From Hymenobacter wooponensis (GTDB lineage: Bacteria > Bacteroidota > Bacteroidia > Cytophagales > Hymenobacteraceae), in contig NZ_SRKZ01000010.1 in assembly GCF_004745865.1 (NCBI RefSeq), positions 28,229-92,228 of the forward strand: a stretch of 64,000 nucleotides of DNA. Direction: 5' to 3'. Under the pieces are notes generated by a model. It was not told where the DNA came from. It ran no database searches and saw only the letters and a program-made list of their open reading frames with translations. This document shows positions 16,901 to 28,127 of the stretch, one piece after another. Every line of letters starts with the position of its first letter. Position 1 is the stretch's first letter. Made by a program: the position numbers and the translations under genes.

Positions 16901-17677
16901 ATGAAAGAGCTTTTTTCGCCGAATGCCCGGCCCCGCCGCGTGGTGTTTACCACCATGGTAGCGGCGCAAATCATGCTGCTGCTGTTGCTGTGGGCCTTTT
17001 ACCCCATGCAGATGCTGCCTTCGCTGGGCGCAGTGCTGCGGGCCTTAAGCGAGCTGACCACCAGCCAAGGCCTGATTCCGGAGCTGTGGGCCAGCATGAC
17101 GACGGCCCTGCAGTCGCTGGCCGTGGCTACTGGCCTAGCGCTGCTGATTTCCTACCTCACGGCGCTGCCTTTCTTCCGGCCCATTGCCTATGCGGCCTCC
17201 AAGATGCGCTACCTCACCCTCACGGGCCTCACGTTTTTCATGGCCATTCTGCTCAGCTCGGGCCATGAAGTGAAGCTCACGGTCCTGATTTTCGCCACCA
17301 CGGTCTACCTCGTAACCGGCATGACCAGCGTGATACTCACCACCACGCAGGAGGAAATGGACCACGCCCGCACCTTGGGTATGAGCGAGTGGCGCAGCTT
17401 CTGGGAAGTAGTCGTGCTGGGCAAGCTAGACGATATGCTGGAGGTAGTGCGCCAGAACTTTGCCATAATCTGGACAATGATAACCCTGGTGGAAACGCTC
17501 TACCAATCAGAAGGCGGCATAGGCCTATTGCTTTACAAGCAAAACCGCTACCTCCACCTTGATGGCGTAGTAGCCATCCAGCTGGTCATCCTTGCCACCG
17601 GTGCCCTCCAGGACTACCTCTTCGGCCTACTCCGCCGCGTGTTCTTCCCCTATTCTGAGCTGACCACAGCGCGGTAA
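16901..17677 (+). CDS. ABC transporter permease (TauC/SsuC-like)
   Basis: This 258-residue inner-membrane protein has about six hydrophobic segments and the binding-protein-dependent permease loop near residues 150-185. In that loop QEEMDHARTLGMSEWRSFWEVVV matches the EAA motif that contacts the ATPase. The overall plan resembles TauC, SsuC and NrtB permeases. It sits between the binding-protein/OmpA gene and the ATPase gene, all on the same strand. A perfect 41-bp-arm palindrome starts 5 bases after its stop codon. Substrate unknown. Confidence 0.85.
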   Translation: MKELFSPNARPRRVVFTTMVAAQIMLLLLLWAFYPMQMLPSLGAVLRALSELTTSQGLIPELWASMTTALQSLAVATGLALLISYLTALPFFRPIAYAASKMRYLTLTGLTFFMAILLSSGHEVKLTVLIFATTVYLVTGMTSVILTTTQEEMDHARTLGMSEWRSFWEVVVLGKLDDMLEVVRQNFAIIWTMITLVETLYQSEGGIGLLLYKQNRYLHLDGVVAIQLVILATGALQDYLFGLLRRVFFPYSELTTAR

Positions 17678-17682
17678 TCAGG

Positions 17683-17824
17683 CACGAGCACGATGTAGAG
17701 ACGCGACACTTCGCGTCTCGGCGTTGCTGAGGTTGTTTATCCTGCATCGTTCTAGGCCAGGCTTTCACGCCTTATCGTTCTGGCGCCGAGACGCGAAGTG
17801 TCGCGTCTCTACATCGTGCTCGTG
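17683..17824. repeat. Palindromic repeat with perfect 41-bp arms (GTAGAGACGCG type)
   Basis: Arms lie at 17683-17723 and 17784-17824. Each contains the hairpin GAGACGCGA-CACT-TCGCGTCTC, so the element is a pair of inverted hairpins, as in REPIN/BIME structures. The spacer carries GTTCTAGGCCAGGC, the shared core. Confidence 0.92.
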
Positions 17825-17883
17825 TCAGCATAACCATTCCTCTTTCAAACTCACTACTTCACCAACTCACTACTTCACCGCTC

Positions 17884-18705
17884 ATGACTCCCTATTTCTA
17901 TAAAGCCCCGGTACTTACGCTGGAAGGCATTTCTATGACGTTTGAGGGCGAAGTCATTCTGCGCGACATCAACGCCCAGGTGCTCGACGTGTGCCGGCCC
18001 GACATGAACCAGGGGCAGGTGGTGGGCTTCTACGGCCGCTCGGGCATGGGTAAATCGGTGTTGTGCCGGATTCTGGCTGGCCTGATGGCCCCAACTACTG
18101 GCCGGGTGCTGGTAGGCGAGCAGCAGGAACCCGTAACGCCCGGCGCCGTTGGCTTCGTGCAGCAGCGTTACCCCCTGTTCAACCACCGCACCCTGCACGA
18201 CAACCTGCTGGTAGCTGCCAGCCGCAAATACGCCCCCGAAGAAGCTCAGCAACAGACCGAAACTTACCTGGAGCGGTTCCAGCTCACGGCGCACCGTAAA
18301 AAGTACCCTGCCCACCTCTCCGGCGGCCAGCGCCAACGCGCCGCTATTGCTCAGCAGCTCCTCTGCTCCGACCACCTCATCTTGCTGGATGAGCCTTTCT
18401 CCGGCCTCGATGTGGCCATGATCGGCGAAGTGAAGAAGATCATCCTCGAAGTCACGACCATGGATGAGCTCAACACCGTCGTCATCGTCTCCCACGACAT
18501 TGCCACCACCACCGCCCTCTGCGACCGGCTTTGGCTACTAGGCTACGAGCGGGACACCAACGGCCAACTCATCCCCGGTGCCACCATCACCGCGGACCAC
18601 CAATACAACCTCGCGGAAATGGGCCTAGCCTGGCACGAAAACGTGGAAGCCGAACCAGAATTTGCTCGCTTTGTGGAGCATATTAAGGATGAAATCAGAA
18701 TGTAG
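17884..18705 (+). CDS. ABC transporter ATP-binding protein (TauB/NrtD-like)
   Basis: This 273-residue ATPase powers the permease encoded just upstream. The Walker A GRSGMGKS is at residues 51-58, the Q-loop is in GFVQQRYPLF, the signature is LSGGQRQR (about residue 143), Walker B is LILLDEP with FSGLD, and the switch His is in IVSHD. An extension of about 40 residues follows the usual core. Its stop codon (TAG at 18703-18705) and the Met codon before it lie inside the left arm of a palindromic repeat, so the native C-terminus may have been replaced when the repeat arrived. Confidence 0.9.
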   Translation: MTPYFYKAPVLTLEGISMTFEGEVILRDINAQVLDVCRPDMNQGQVVGFYGRSGMGKSVLCRILAGLMAPTTGRVLVGEQQEPVTPGAVGFVQQRYPLFNHRTLHDNLLVAASRKYAPEEAQQQTETYLERFQLTAHRKKYPAHLSGGQRQRAAIAQQLLCSDHLILLDEPFSGLDVAMIGEVKKIILEVTTMDELNTVVIVSHDIATTTALCDRLWLLGYERDTNGQLIPGATITADHQYNLAEMGLAWHENVEAEPEFARFVEHIKDEIRM

Positions 18706-18817
18706 AGACGCGACACTTCGCGTCTCGGCGTTGAACAATTAATATTGCTATTAATCAAGAAAGACGCTCTAGGCCAGTAGTTCAACGCCGAGACGCGAAG
18801 TGTCGCGTCTCTACATT
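18699..18817. repeat. Palindromic repeat with perfect 37-bp arms, left flank of RAYT gene
   Basis: Arms at 18699-18735 and 18781-18817 contain the same GTAGAGACGCGACACTTCGC hairpin as the copy at 17683-17824. The spacer has GCTCTAGGCCAGTAGTTC. The left arm overlaps the end of the ATPase gene and the right arm ends 10 bases before the transposase start. Confidence 0.93.
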
Positions 18818-18827
18818 TGCAATTCTT

Positions 18828-19382
18828 ATGGCCAATTTCTACCGTGACCAGTACCGCATTCCTTCGACTCGGCTTGCCGGCTATAATTATGGGCAAAGCG
18901 GAGCCTATTTCATTACGATATGCACCAAAAACCGACAACCATATTTTGGCACCTTAGAAGTACCGAATGGCAGTTGGGATAATGCTTTTTTGCGCTCTAC
19001 TACCCTAGGTTTAAAGGCGGCAGAATGTTGGGCTGCAATTCCTCAGTTTGCCTCGTTTGTTCGGCTGGATGCGTTTATACTTATGCCGGATCACCTGCAT
19101 GGTGTTCTCATTTTTGATAAAGAAGATAGCGCGCCACTCGCGTCTGATTATGATAACCGTTTCGGACCGCAATCCGGCAACCTGGCTTCCGTATTGCGAG
19201 GGTTCAAGTCAGCAGTAACCACCTATGCACGGCACCACGATCTGGAATTTCAATGGCAGGCTCGGTTTCACGATCGGGTGATTCGCAATGAAACTGAACT
19301 GGAAAAGATTCGCCATTATATCGTCACTAACCCAACCCGCTGGGAAAAGGAACATGATAATGGCGAGGGCCTTTATCGCTGA
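18828..19382 (+). CDS. REP-associated tyrosine transposase (RAYT), Y1/HUH family
   Basis: This 184-residue protein belongs to the Y1 transposase group. It has the single-strand-DNA nuclease HUH motif (MPDHLHG, His89 and His91 by my count) and the likely catalytic Tyr164 in HYIVTNP, a pattern typical of RAYTs. N-terminal AYFITICTKNRQPYF is also characteristic. RAYTs are single-copy domesticated relatives of IS200/IS605 transposases that process and disperse REP palindromes in their own genome. Here the gene is bracketed by palindromes of one type, ending 10 bases upstream and starting 21 bases downstream. It interrupts an otherwise functional cluster. It appears intact. Confidence 0.9.
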   Translation: MANFYRDQYRIPSTRLAGYNYGQSGAYFITICTKNRQPYFGTLEVPNGSWDNAFLRSTTLGLKAAECWAAIPQFASFVRLDAFILMPDHLHGVLIFDKEDSAPLASDYDNRFGPQSGNLASVLRGFKSAVTTYARHHDLEFQWQARFHDRVIRNETELEKIRHYIVTNPTRWEKEHDNGEGLYR

Positions 19383-19403
19383 GTCCATGATTTGACCAAT
19401 GAA

Positions 19404-19439
19404 CGATGTAGAGACGCGACACTTCGCGTCTCTACATCG
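19404..19439. repeat. Single REP-like hairpin, right flank of RAYT gene
   Basis: A perfect 16-bp stem (CGATGTAGAGACGCGA and complement) closes on CACT. This is one half of the paired element seen at 17683-17824 and 18699-18817, and lies between the transposase stop and the response-regulator start. Confidence 0.92.
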
Positions 19440-19473
19440 TGCTACTTTTGCCCCGTACCTACTTATCACCACG

Positions 19474-20841
19474 ATGCCTACCGGAACACTCCTACTCATT
19501 GATGACGAACCGCGCTTGCGCCAACTGCTGGCGCGGGTGCTGGAGCTGGAGGGCTACACCATTCTGCAGGCGCCCGATGCCCGTCGTGGCCTGGAGTTGC
19601 TGGAGCAGCACGCGGAGGAGGTGTTGGTGGTAATATCTGACGTGAAGCTGCCCGACGCCAACGGCGTGGAGCTTCTGCCCCGCCTCAAGGCCAAATCTCC
19701 CGACTGCGAAATCATCCTGCTAACCGCGTTCGGCACCATTGCCGATGGCGTGAAGGCTATGAAGCAGGGCGCCTTCGACTACCTGACCAAGGGCGACTTC
19801 GAGCAGCAGCTGGTAGTGGTGGTAGATCGGGCCGCGGAGAAGTCGAGGCTGCGGCGGCGGGTGACGGAGCTGGAGCGCCGCGTAGGCCATCGCCACAGCT
19901 TTAGCTCCATGATTGGCAGCTCCCCGGCCCTACGTCGGGCCCAGAGCCTGGGCGAGCAGGTAGCGGCCACTGATAGCACCGTGCTGCTGGAGGGGCCTAC
20001 GGGCTCGGGCAAGGAGCTGTTTGCGCAGGCCATTCATGAGGCCTCGCCGCGGAAGCTGAAGTCGTTTGTGGCGGTGAACTGCAGCGCGTTTCCGCGGGAG
20101 CTGCTGGAATCGGAGCTGTTTGGGTACAAGAAGGGTGCCTTTACCGGCGCCCTCACTGATAAGCGTGGGCTGCTGGAAGAAGCCAACGGCGGCACCTTGT
20201 TTCTGGATGAGATTGGGGAGCTGGAGCTGAATGTGCAGGCCAAGTTTCTGCGGGTACTTGAGCTGCAGCAGTTCACCAAGCTCGGCGACACCAAGCCCAC
20301 CAACGTGAACGTGCGCCTGGTGGCGGCCACCAACCGCAACCTCAAGCACGAAGCCACGGAAGGCCGCTTCCGCCCCGATTTGTACTACCGTCTGTCGGTT
20401 TTCACCATCAATGTGCCGCCGCTCAAAGACCGGGCGACGGACGTTCCGGCCCTGGCTGATTTCTTCCTGCAGTACTTCGCGGCCAAGCTGAGCAAGCGCC
20501 TGCCGGGCCTGGAAGACGAGTGCCTGCGCCTGTTGCAGCGCTACGAGTGGCCTGGCAACGTGCGGGAGCTAAAAAACGTGCTGGAGCGCGCCGCCATCCT
20601 CGCCCCCGCCGACCAGCCCCTGTCCGCCGCCTATCTCCCCGACGAGTTCCACGCCCTGCTCGCGCCGGCCACTACTGGCACCCCCAGCCCCGACGACTGC
20701 ACCCTGCGCGCCGTGGAGGCCCGCCACATTCAGCAGCAGCTCCACAAAGCCCAGGGCAACAAAACCGAAGCCGCCCGCCAGCTCGGCATCGGCCTCACCA
20801 CCCTCTACCGCAAACTCCAGGAGTACGGCCTACAGGCCTAG
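19474..20841 (+). CDS. Sigma-54-dependent response regulator (NtrC family)
   Basis: This 455-residue transcription activator has a receiver domain (LLLIDDEPRLRQLL, phosphoacceptor Asp56 in VVISDVKLP). An AAA+ sigma-54 interaction domain follows, with GPTGSGKELFAQAIHE (Walker A), GAFTGA near residue 221 (the sigma-54 contact loop) and GGTLFLDEIGEL (Walker B). It ends in a Fis-type helix-turn-helix (GNKTEAARQLGIGLTTLYRKLQEYGL). The start is the ATG at 19474; an earlier in-frame ATG would read through the palindrome. The membrane kinase gene follows, giving a two-component pair. The target is probably the upstream envelope cluster, by proximity only. Confidence 0.93.
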   Translation: MPTGTLLLIDDEPRLRQLLARVLELEGYTILQAPDARRGLELLEQHAEEVLVVISDVKLPDANGVELLPRLKAKSPDCEIILLTAFGTIADGVKAMKQGAFDYLTKGDFEQQLVVVVDRAAEKSRLRRRVTELERRVGHRHSFSSMIGSSPALRRAQSLGEQVAATDSTVLLEGPTGSGKELFAQAIHEASPRKLKSFVAVNCSAFPRELLESELFGYKKGAFTGALTDKRGLLEEANGGTLFLDEIGELELNVQAKFLRVLELQQFTKLGDTKPTNVNVRLVAATNRNLKHEATEGRFRPDLYYRLSVFTINVPPLKDRATDVPALADFFLQYFAAKLSKRLPGLEDECLRLLQRYEWPGNVRELKNVLERAAILAPADQPLSAAYLPDEFHALLAPATTGTPSPDDCTLRAVEARHIQQQLHKAQGNKTEAARQLGIGLTTLYRKLQEYGLQA

Positions 20842-20858
20842 AAAACAGTTCTGCTGGC

Positions 20859-20993
20859 GGTACCCAATGTAGAGACGCGTATTCGCGTCTCAATCGTTGC
20901 TGAGGTTGTTTACCACGCTTCATTCTAGGCCACTTGTGCAACGTGTTTCGTTCTGGCGCCGAGACGCGAATACGCGTCTCTACATTGGGTACC
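20859..20993. repeat. Palindromic repeat with perfect 33-bp arms, TATT-loop variant
   Basis: Arms at 20859-20891 and 20961-20993 contain GTAGAGACGCGTATTCGCGTCTC, where the inner loop differs from the CACT copies nearby and both arms have changed together. The spacer has ATTCTAGGCCACTTG. Confidence 0.92.
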
Positions 20994-21047
20994 ATTCTCG
21001 CCTCCTGTTCCCTACCTCGCGGTCTTGCCACACATGGCACTTTCATC

Positions 21048-22817
21048 ATGACCTTAAAAAACAAAATCCGCGCTAGTTTAATAGCTATGCTGCTGTTGCT
21101 GCTAGGCCTAGGGAGTTACGCTTTTCTGACCATTCAGCGGCTGGAACACGACGCCCACGCCTTGCAGCAGGCCAACTTGGCTTCTGTGGAATACGGCGTG
21201 ACTATGCTCAGTGCAGTGGAAAGGCTGGAAGATGCGCCTACTGCCTCGGCGCTTCTGGCGGACTTCCGGCGCGCCCTCACCCGCGAAACGGCCAACATCA
21301 CGGAGCCGGGCGAACTGGCCGCCGTCGACCAGCTTGCCCAACACCTAACCGACTATCAGCGCCTCGTGGACGCGCGGGCTCCCGCTACTGAGTTAGCCCC
21401 AGCGCTACGCCGGCTTCGCACCAGCACCCAGCGCATTATCAGCCTGAACACGCGCTCCTTCAATACGCACACCCAACGAGCCGCCGCCTATGCACGCCAT
21501 GCGCGGCGCACCGTGCTCAATTTTATCGGGCTGAGTGTGCTGGTAGCTCTCGTGCTGGTTATCCGTATGCCCAAGGAAGTGCTGCGGCCTCTCCGCCGCC
21601 TTCGGGCCGATGTGGAGGAGGTGGCCAGCCCGGGCCCCGCCACCCAGGTTCCCATCACCAAAAACGATGAAGTGGGGGCCGTAGCCCTGGCACTGAACCG
21701 GGCCTTTGGGTACATGCAAGACCAGCGCAGCGCCACCCGCGTAGCCCTGGCCACCGAGCGCAGCCGCCTGGAAAGCCTGGTGGAGCACCTCGATGAAGGC
21801 CTGCTCCTGCTGGATGAAACGCAGTGTGTGCTGCTCGCCAACCCCACGGCCCGGGCCTTGCTGGGCCGCTCCGCTGCCGAGCTGGTAGGCCACCAGGCGG
21901 AGGATCTGAGCCGAGAATCGGACCTGTTGCGGGAGCTGTTCCGGCCCTTGCTTGAGGGTCAGTCGGGCGATGAAACGAGTCAGTCGCCGGTGCTTACCTT
22001 TCAGCACAATGGCGAGGAAGTGTACTACCGCCTCTCCCTCAATCACATTGTTTCCTTCAATTCTGAAGCCGGCCACACCGAGTTTGCGGGCCACATCCTG
22101 TCCCTGCGCAACGTATCGGACTTCAAGAAGCTCGACCAGGTAAAGTCGAATTTCCTGGCTACAGTGTCGCACGAGCTGAAAACCCCGCTAGCCAGTATCA
22201 ACCTCAGCCTGATGCTGTTGCAGAACGAGCGCACCGACCCCGAGGAGCGCCTGCGCATCGCCGACGGCATTCGGGAGGAAACCCAGCGCCTGCTGGGTAT
22301 GGTAGGCCAGTTGATTGACGTATCGAGGCTGGATGCGGGGGCCGGCATCCGGCTGGATGTACAGCCCGTGACGCTGGCCCAGGTAGTGGCATATGCCACC
22401 GATACCGTGCAGGCCCAACTCGACGACAAGGAGCTCCGCCTGGAAACCGACCTGCCCACTGGCCTACCCGCCGCCCGCGCCGACGTAGAAAAAACCACCT
22501 GGGTACTCATCAACCTGCTGGCCAATGCTATCCGGTACTCGCCCCGTGGTTCGGCCGTGACGGTGCGCGCCACCCAGCATCAGGAGCAGCTAGAGGTGAG
22601 CGTGCAGGACTACGGCCCAGGCATCTCCACCGAGTACCATGAGCGAATTTTTCAGCGGTTTGCGGAGGTACCCAACCCGGCCGGCCATAAAGGCGGCTCT
22701 GGCCTGGGCCTCAGTATCTCCCGCGAGTTTATCTCAGTACAAGGTGGCCGCTTGTGGGTTGAAAGTGAACCCGGCGCGGGCAGCCGCTTCCTGTTTACGC
22801 TGCCGGTGGCAGGATAG
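21048..22817 (+). CDS. Membrane sensor histidine kinase (HAMP-PAS-HisKA-HATPase)
   Basis: This 589-residue kinase starts at the ATG at 21048. It has a first TM span (about residues 9-28), a helical periplasmic sensor region (about 30-150) resembling a four-helix bundle, and a second TM (about 160-178). HAMP, PAS (near 245-350), HisKA with His near residue 374 in TVSHELKTPL, and a HATPase domain with NLLANAIRYSP, DYGPGI and GGSGLGLSIS follow. It is expected to phosphorylate the sigma-54 regulator encoded upstream. The sensory domain has no obvious ligand site. The ordering suggests it reports envelope state, which is an inference. Confidence 0.92.
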   Translation: MTLKNKIRASLIAMLLLLLGLGSYAFLTIQRLEHDAHALQQANLASVEYGVTMLSAVERLEDAPTASALLADFRRALTRETANITEPGELAAVDQLAQHLTDYQRLVDARAPATELAPALRRLRTSTQRIISLNTRSFNTHTQRAAAYARHARRTVLNFIGLSVLVALVLVIRMPKEVLRPLRRLRADVEEVASPGPATQVPITKNDEVGAVALALNRAFGYMQDQRSATRVALATERSRLESLVEHLDEGLLLLDETQCVLLANPTARALLGRSAAELVGHQAEDLSRESDLLRELFRPLLEGQSGDETSQSPVLTFQHNGEEVYYRLSLNHIVSFNSEAGHTEFAGHILSLRNVSDFKKLDQVKSNFLATVSHELKTPLASINLSLMLLQNERTDPEERLRIADGIREETQRLLGMVGQLIDVSRLDAGAGIRLDVQPVTLAQVVAYATDTVQAQLDDKELRLETDLPTGLPAARADVEKTTWVLINLLANAIRYSPRGSAVTVRATQHQEQLEVSVQDYGPGISTEYHERIFQRFAEVPNPAGHKGGSGLGLSISREFISVQGGRLWVESEPGAGSRFLFTLPVAG

Positions 22818-22858
22818 ACTAGAGCCTTGTCGACTTGCTGGCTCGTGCAGAAGCGGCC

Positions 22859-24286
22859 TTATTGCTTTGGAAAACCTACGGCTTTTTCTGGTACGCGGGG
22901 CGGCAATGGAGGTAGTTTGCGCACTGCAGCCGGTGGCAGTACCAATAGCTCTATCTGGGAGCGGTTAGTGCGGGCTTGCAGCCACTTCACTATCCGCTCC
23001 CGCTCGGGGTCGGGCACCGGCGTTCGTGCCTCCACACTCACAACCAGCACCGTATCGGCGGGCAGAGAGTCTGGCTGTACAGCGGGGCGCACCAGTTGCG
23101 CCAGCGCCAACCGGCGCACCCCTGGGTGCTCCACCTGTACTTCGCGCAGCATAGCTTCGGGCGTAGGCAGCGCCGTTTTGGCGGTGGCTACCAACTGCTG
23201 CAAGTTCGCTATTTCAGCCTCAGACTGAAGTTGGGACTGGTTTTGCCGGGCTCGCACATCTTCCAGCAGGTTTTGACGCAGCGCTTGAGCATCGAGCGAG
23301 TCGTAGGCCTGCAGGCCCTGGCGAACGGTGAGCGTAGTGGGCACCAGCCGGTACTTAGCCAACTGCCGGTGGGCCGCTGCCAAACGTGCTGAATCTACCG
23401 TGGGGCCCATGAGCAGCACGTTAATAGACCTACTGCGCGCATTGATTTGCCGGGTAATTACGTAGGTGCCAGGGAAGTCAAGCTGCTCTTTCACGAAGTC
23501 TTCGGCGGCATGCTCGTACACGGAGCGTTGTACAATCCGGTAACCTAGCCACACGCTGGGGGCTGCCACCACAACAGCTGCCGCCAGCATCAGCCGACGC
23601 ACGCGCACCGCGTGTTTTTCATTTTGAAATTGATGTGGTGGCAGACGCAAGAAGCGCATTACCAGAAAAGAGGCCAACGTGATAAACACGCAGTTGATGG
23701 AGAACAGGTAGAAAGCGCCCAGCGCATACTGCCAGTGCCCAGAGGCTAGCCCGTACCCGGTGGTACACAGTGGCGGCATCAGGGCCGTGGCAATGGCTAC
23801 GCCAGGAATAACGTTGCTTTTTTCGCGGCGCGTGAGGCCTACTGCTCCCGCAAGGCCACCAAACAAGGCAATGAGCACATCCCAGATGGTAGGCTCAGTA
23901 CGGGCCAGCAGTTCCGATTGCGCTCCTTCCAAGGGGGTTAGCAGGAAGTAAATCGTTGACGTAATTAGGCTGATAATAATGGCTAGGCCTAGGCTCTTGA
24001 TGGCCCGGCGTAATAGGTCGGGGTTATTGGTGGCGGCACTGTAGCCCAACGTAACAAGTGGACCCATCAGCGGCGAAATCAGCATGGCCCCGATGATAAC
24101 GGCCGTAGAATTCACGTTCAGCCCCACCGAAGCAATCAGGATGGCGAAAATCAGCACCCATAGATTGGTACCCCGGAAAGAGGTGCTGGATTCTACGCTC
24201 TCCTCGATTACCCCCGGATCGGCGGTGTCTTCGAGCAAATCAAAACGATGGCGCAGAAAGTGCAGCAAGAAGGTGAGGTAACGCAA
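22859..24286 (-). CDS. DUF389 family membrane protein
   Basis: This 475-residue protein contains the DUF389 hydrophobic core: TNLWVLIFAILIASVGLN, AVIIGAMLISPLMGPLV, then VIPGVAIATALMPPLCTTGYGL, with about six to seven TM segments between residues 35 and 255. A C-terminal soluble domain (about 270-475) is likely periplasmic or cytoplasmic and ends in a Pro-rich tail. DUF389 proteins are widespread and their function is unknown. The gene ends 41 bases from the convergent histidine kinase gene. It is not obviously part of the two-component cluster. Confidence 0.88.
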   Translation of the reverse strand: MRYLTFLLHFLRHRFDLLEDTADPGVIEESVESSTSFRGTNLWVLIFAILIASVGLNVNSTAVIIGAMLISPLMGPLVTLGYSAATNNPDLLRRAIKSLGLAIIISLITSTIYFLLTPLEGAQSELLARTEPTIWDVLIALFGGLAGAVGLTRREKSNVIPGVAIATALMPPLCTTGYGLASGHWQYALGAFYLFSINCVFITLASFLVMRFLRLPPHQFQNEKHAVRVRRLMLAAAVVVAAPSVWLGYRIVQRSVYEHAAEDFVKEQLDFPGTYVITRQINARSRSINVLLMGPTVDSARLAAAHRQLAKYRLVPTTLTVRQGLQAYDSLDAQALRQNLLEDVRARQNQSQLQSEAEIANLQQLVATAKTALPTPEAMLREVQVEHPGVRRLALAQLVRPAVQPDSLPADTVLVVSVEARTPVPDPERERIVKWLQARTNRSQIELLVLPPAAVRKLPPLPPRVPEKAVGFPKQ

Positions 24287-24623
24287 AAGCAGCAGAATTA
24301 GGGTGGAGTGCTAATTGCTTACGGCGGAGCTTGGCCAGTGTTAACCTGAATAATGCCCTCAGTTAGCACGCGCTTTAGATACGCTAAGTATTGCGTCTCC
24401 TGATTGAACGACTGGCCTAGCTCGATGCAGGATTAGCACTACCAATACGGGATGAGAAGCCAAGCGTGGCATATCTACATTGCTCCAGTGAAGAGCTAGG
24501 CTCCGCGCTGCTTGCTGGAACAGTAATTTACCACGCCTACAACCTACCAATTACAAAAAAGCCCGGCTGCGGCTGTTTTTCCGTAATTTCGCCCGTTCCG
24601 AATCATCGTACCATCGACTGCCC
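24287..24623. other. 337-base gap with decayed palindrome core and weak hairpin
   Basis: There is no supported protein gene. Near 24400-24422 the sequence ATTGAACGACTGGCCTAG matches the core of the window's palindromic repeats in inverted orientation, but the arms are no longer recognisable. A weak AAAAAAGCC...GGCTGTTTTT hairpin at about 24556-24582 precedes leuS. Confidence 0.45.
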
Positions 24624-27401
<2,778 letters not shown>

Positions 27402-27420
27402 GTGGCCTAGGCCAGTTATA

Positions 27421-27466
27421 TACACAAAAAGGCCCGCTGGATTACTCCAGCGGGCCTTTTTGTGTA
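27421..27466. terminator. Bidirectional terminator between leuS and YjbR-like gene
   Basis: A perfect stem (TACACAAAAAGGCCCGCTGG plus one base pair) with loop TTAC has T runs on both strands. It starts 20 bases after leuS and ends 32 bases before the convergent gene's stop. Confidence 0.92.
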
Positions 27467-27497
27467 CAGTACTATTGTCAGCGCTTGGCGGTTGTGG

Positions 27498-27860
27498 CTA
27501 CTCCTGCTCGGCTGCTGCCAGTTCTTCCCGCTGTTTGCGGGGCAGCGATGCCCGCACTAAGTCGTAGGAATGATCAATCAACTCTCGGAGCTGGCCTAGG
27601 GGAGCCCCCGTACCGATTAGCACGGTGTTCCAATGCTTCTTGTTCATATGGTAGCCAGGCAGCACGTACTCGTGCTGCTCCCGTAGCTCTACGGCGCGCT
27701 CTGGGTCGCACTTCAGGTTGATGCTCCCGAAGGTCTCAATATCGGTGAGGGCAAACACTTTGCCACCTACTTTAAATACCAGGGTATCGGGGCCGAAGGG
27801 AGTTTCTTCGGTAACGCCGGCTTTCAGCAGACAGTAGTCGCGGAAATCTTCAATGTTCAT
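27498..27860 (-). CDS. MmcQ/YjbR family protein
   Basis: This 120-residue protein has the YjbR fold: MNIEDFRDYCLLKAGVTEETPFGPDTLVFKV, then KVFALTDIETFGSINLKCDPERAVELRE, then PGYHMNKKHWNTVLI. The fold is described as a double-wing DNA-binding-like structure, but no function is established. I prefer the ATG at 27860 over the ATG at 27905, because the family starts with a short Met-x-(I/L)-E helix. It converges on leuS. Confidence 0.85.
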   Translation of the reverse strand: MNIEDFRDYCLLKAGVTEETPFGPDTLVFKVGGKVFALTDIETFGSINLKCDPERAVELREQHEYVLPGYHMNKKHWNTVLIGTGAPLGQLRELIDHSYDLVRASLPRKQREELAAAEQE

Positions 27861-27950
27861 ATAGCCCAAAGCGCCCATCTCAGCCAATGACCAAGGTGGG
27901 CGCATAGTATGTGTAAGCGGAGAAACTTCAGGAGAGAGCTAACCTACCTA

Positions 27951-28127
27951 CTAGCGAATAAACCAGCGGTAGAGCAGCACAATGAAACCAACCAGGAACA
28001 TGCTCATGGAGAGCTTGTTGATGAAGTGCATCGTGCGCAGGTTGAAGTTAGTTTTACGGTTTGGATCATTCTTGCGGAAGAAATACCCGAAAACTGGACC
28101 GAAATCGAAAAGATCTTTAGTGCGCAT
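27951..28127 (-). CDS. 58-residue membrane protein, DUF6728-like
   Basis: A 58-codon frame reads MRTKDLFDFGPVFGYFFRKN, then a basic stretch, then one TM helix (about residues 40-55), and ends LLYRWFIR. The N-terminal FGPVFGYFFRKNDPN motif is what I associate with the short DUF6728 proteins of Bacteroidota. It lies 90 bases from the start of the YjbR-like gene on the same strand. The start ATG at 28127 is the only one giving the full motif. No function is known; it is probably a single-pass inner-membrane protein. Confidence 0.75.
   Translation of the reverse strand: MRTKDLFDFGPVFGYFFRKNDPNRKTNFNLRTMHFINKLSMSMFLVGFIVLLYRWFIR

Noticed and set aside
24359..24550. A 63-codon minus-strand frame upstream of leuS
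   Set aside because: It lies over a decayed repeat core, with no plausible protein pattern.
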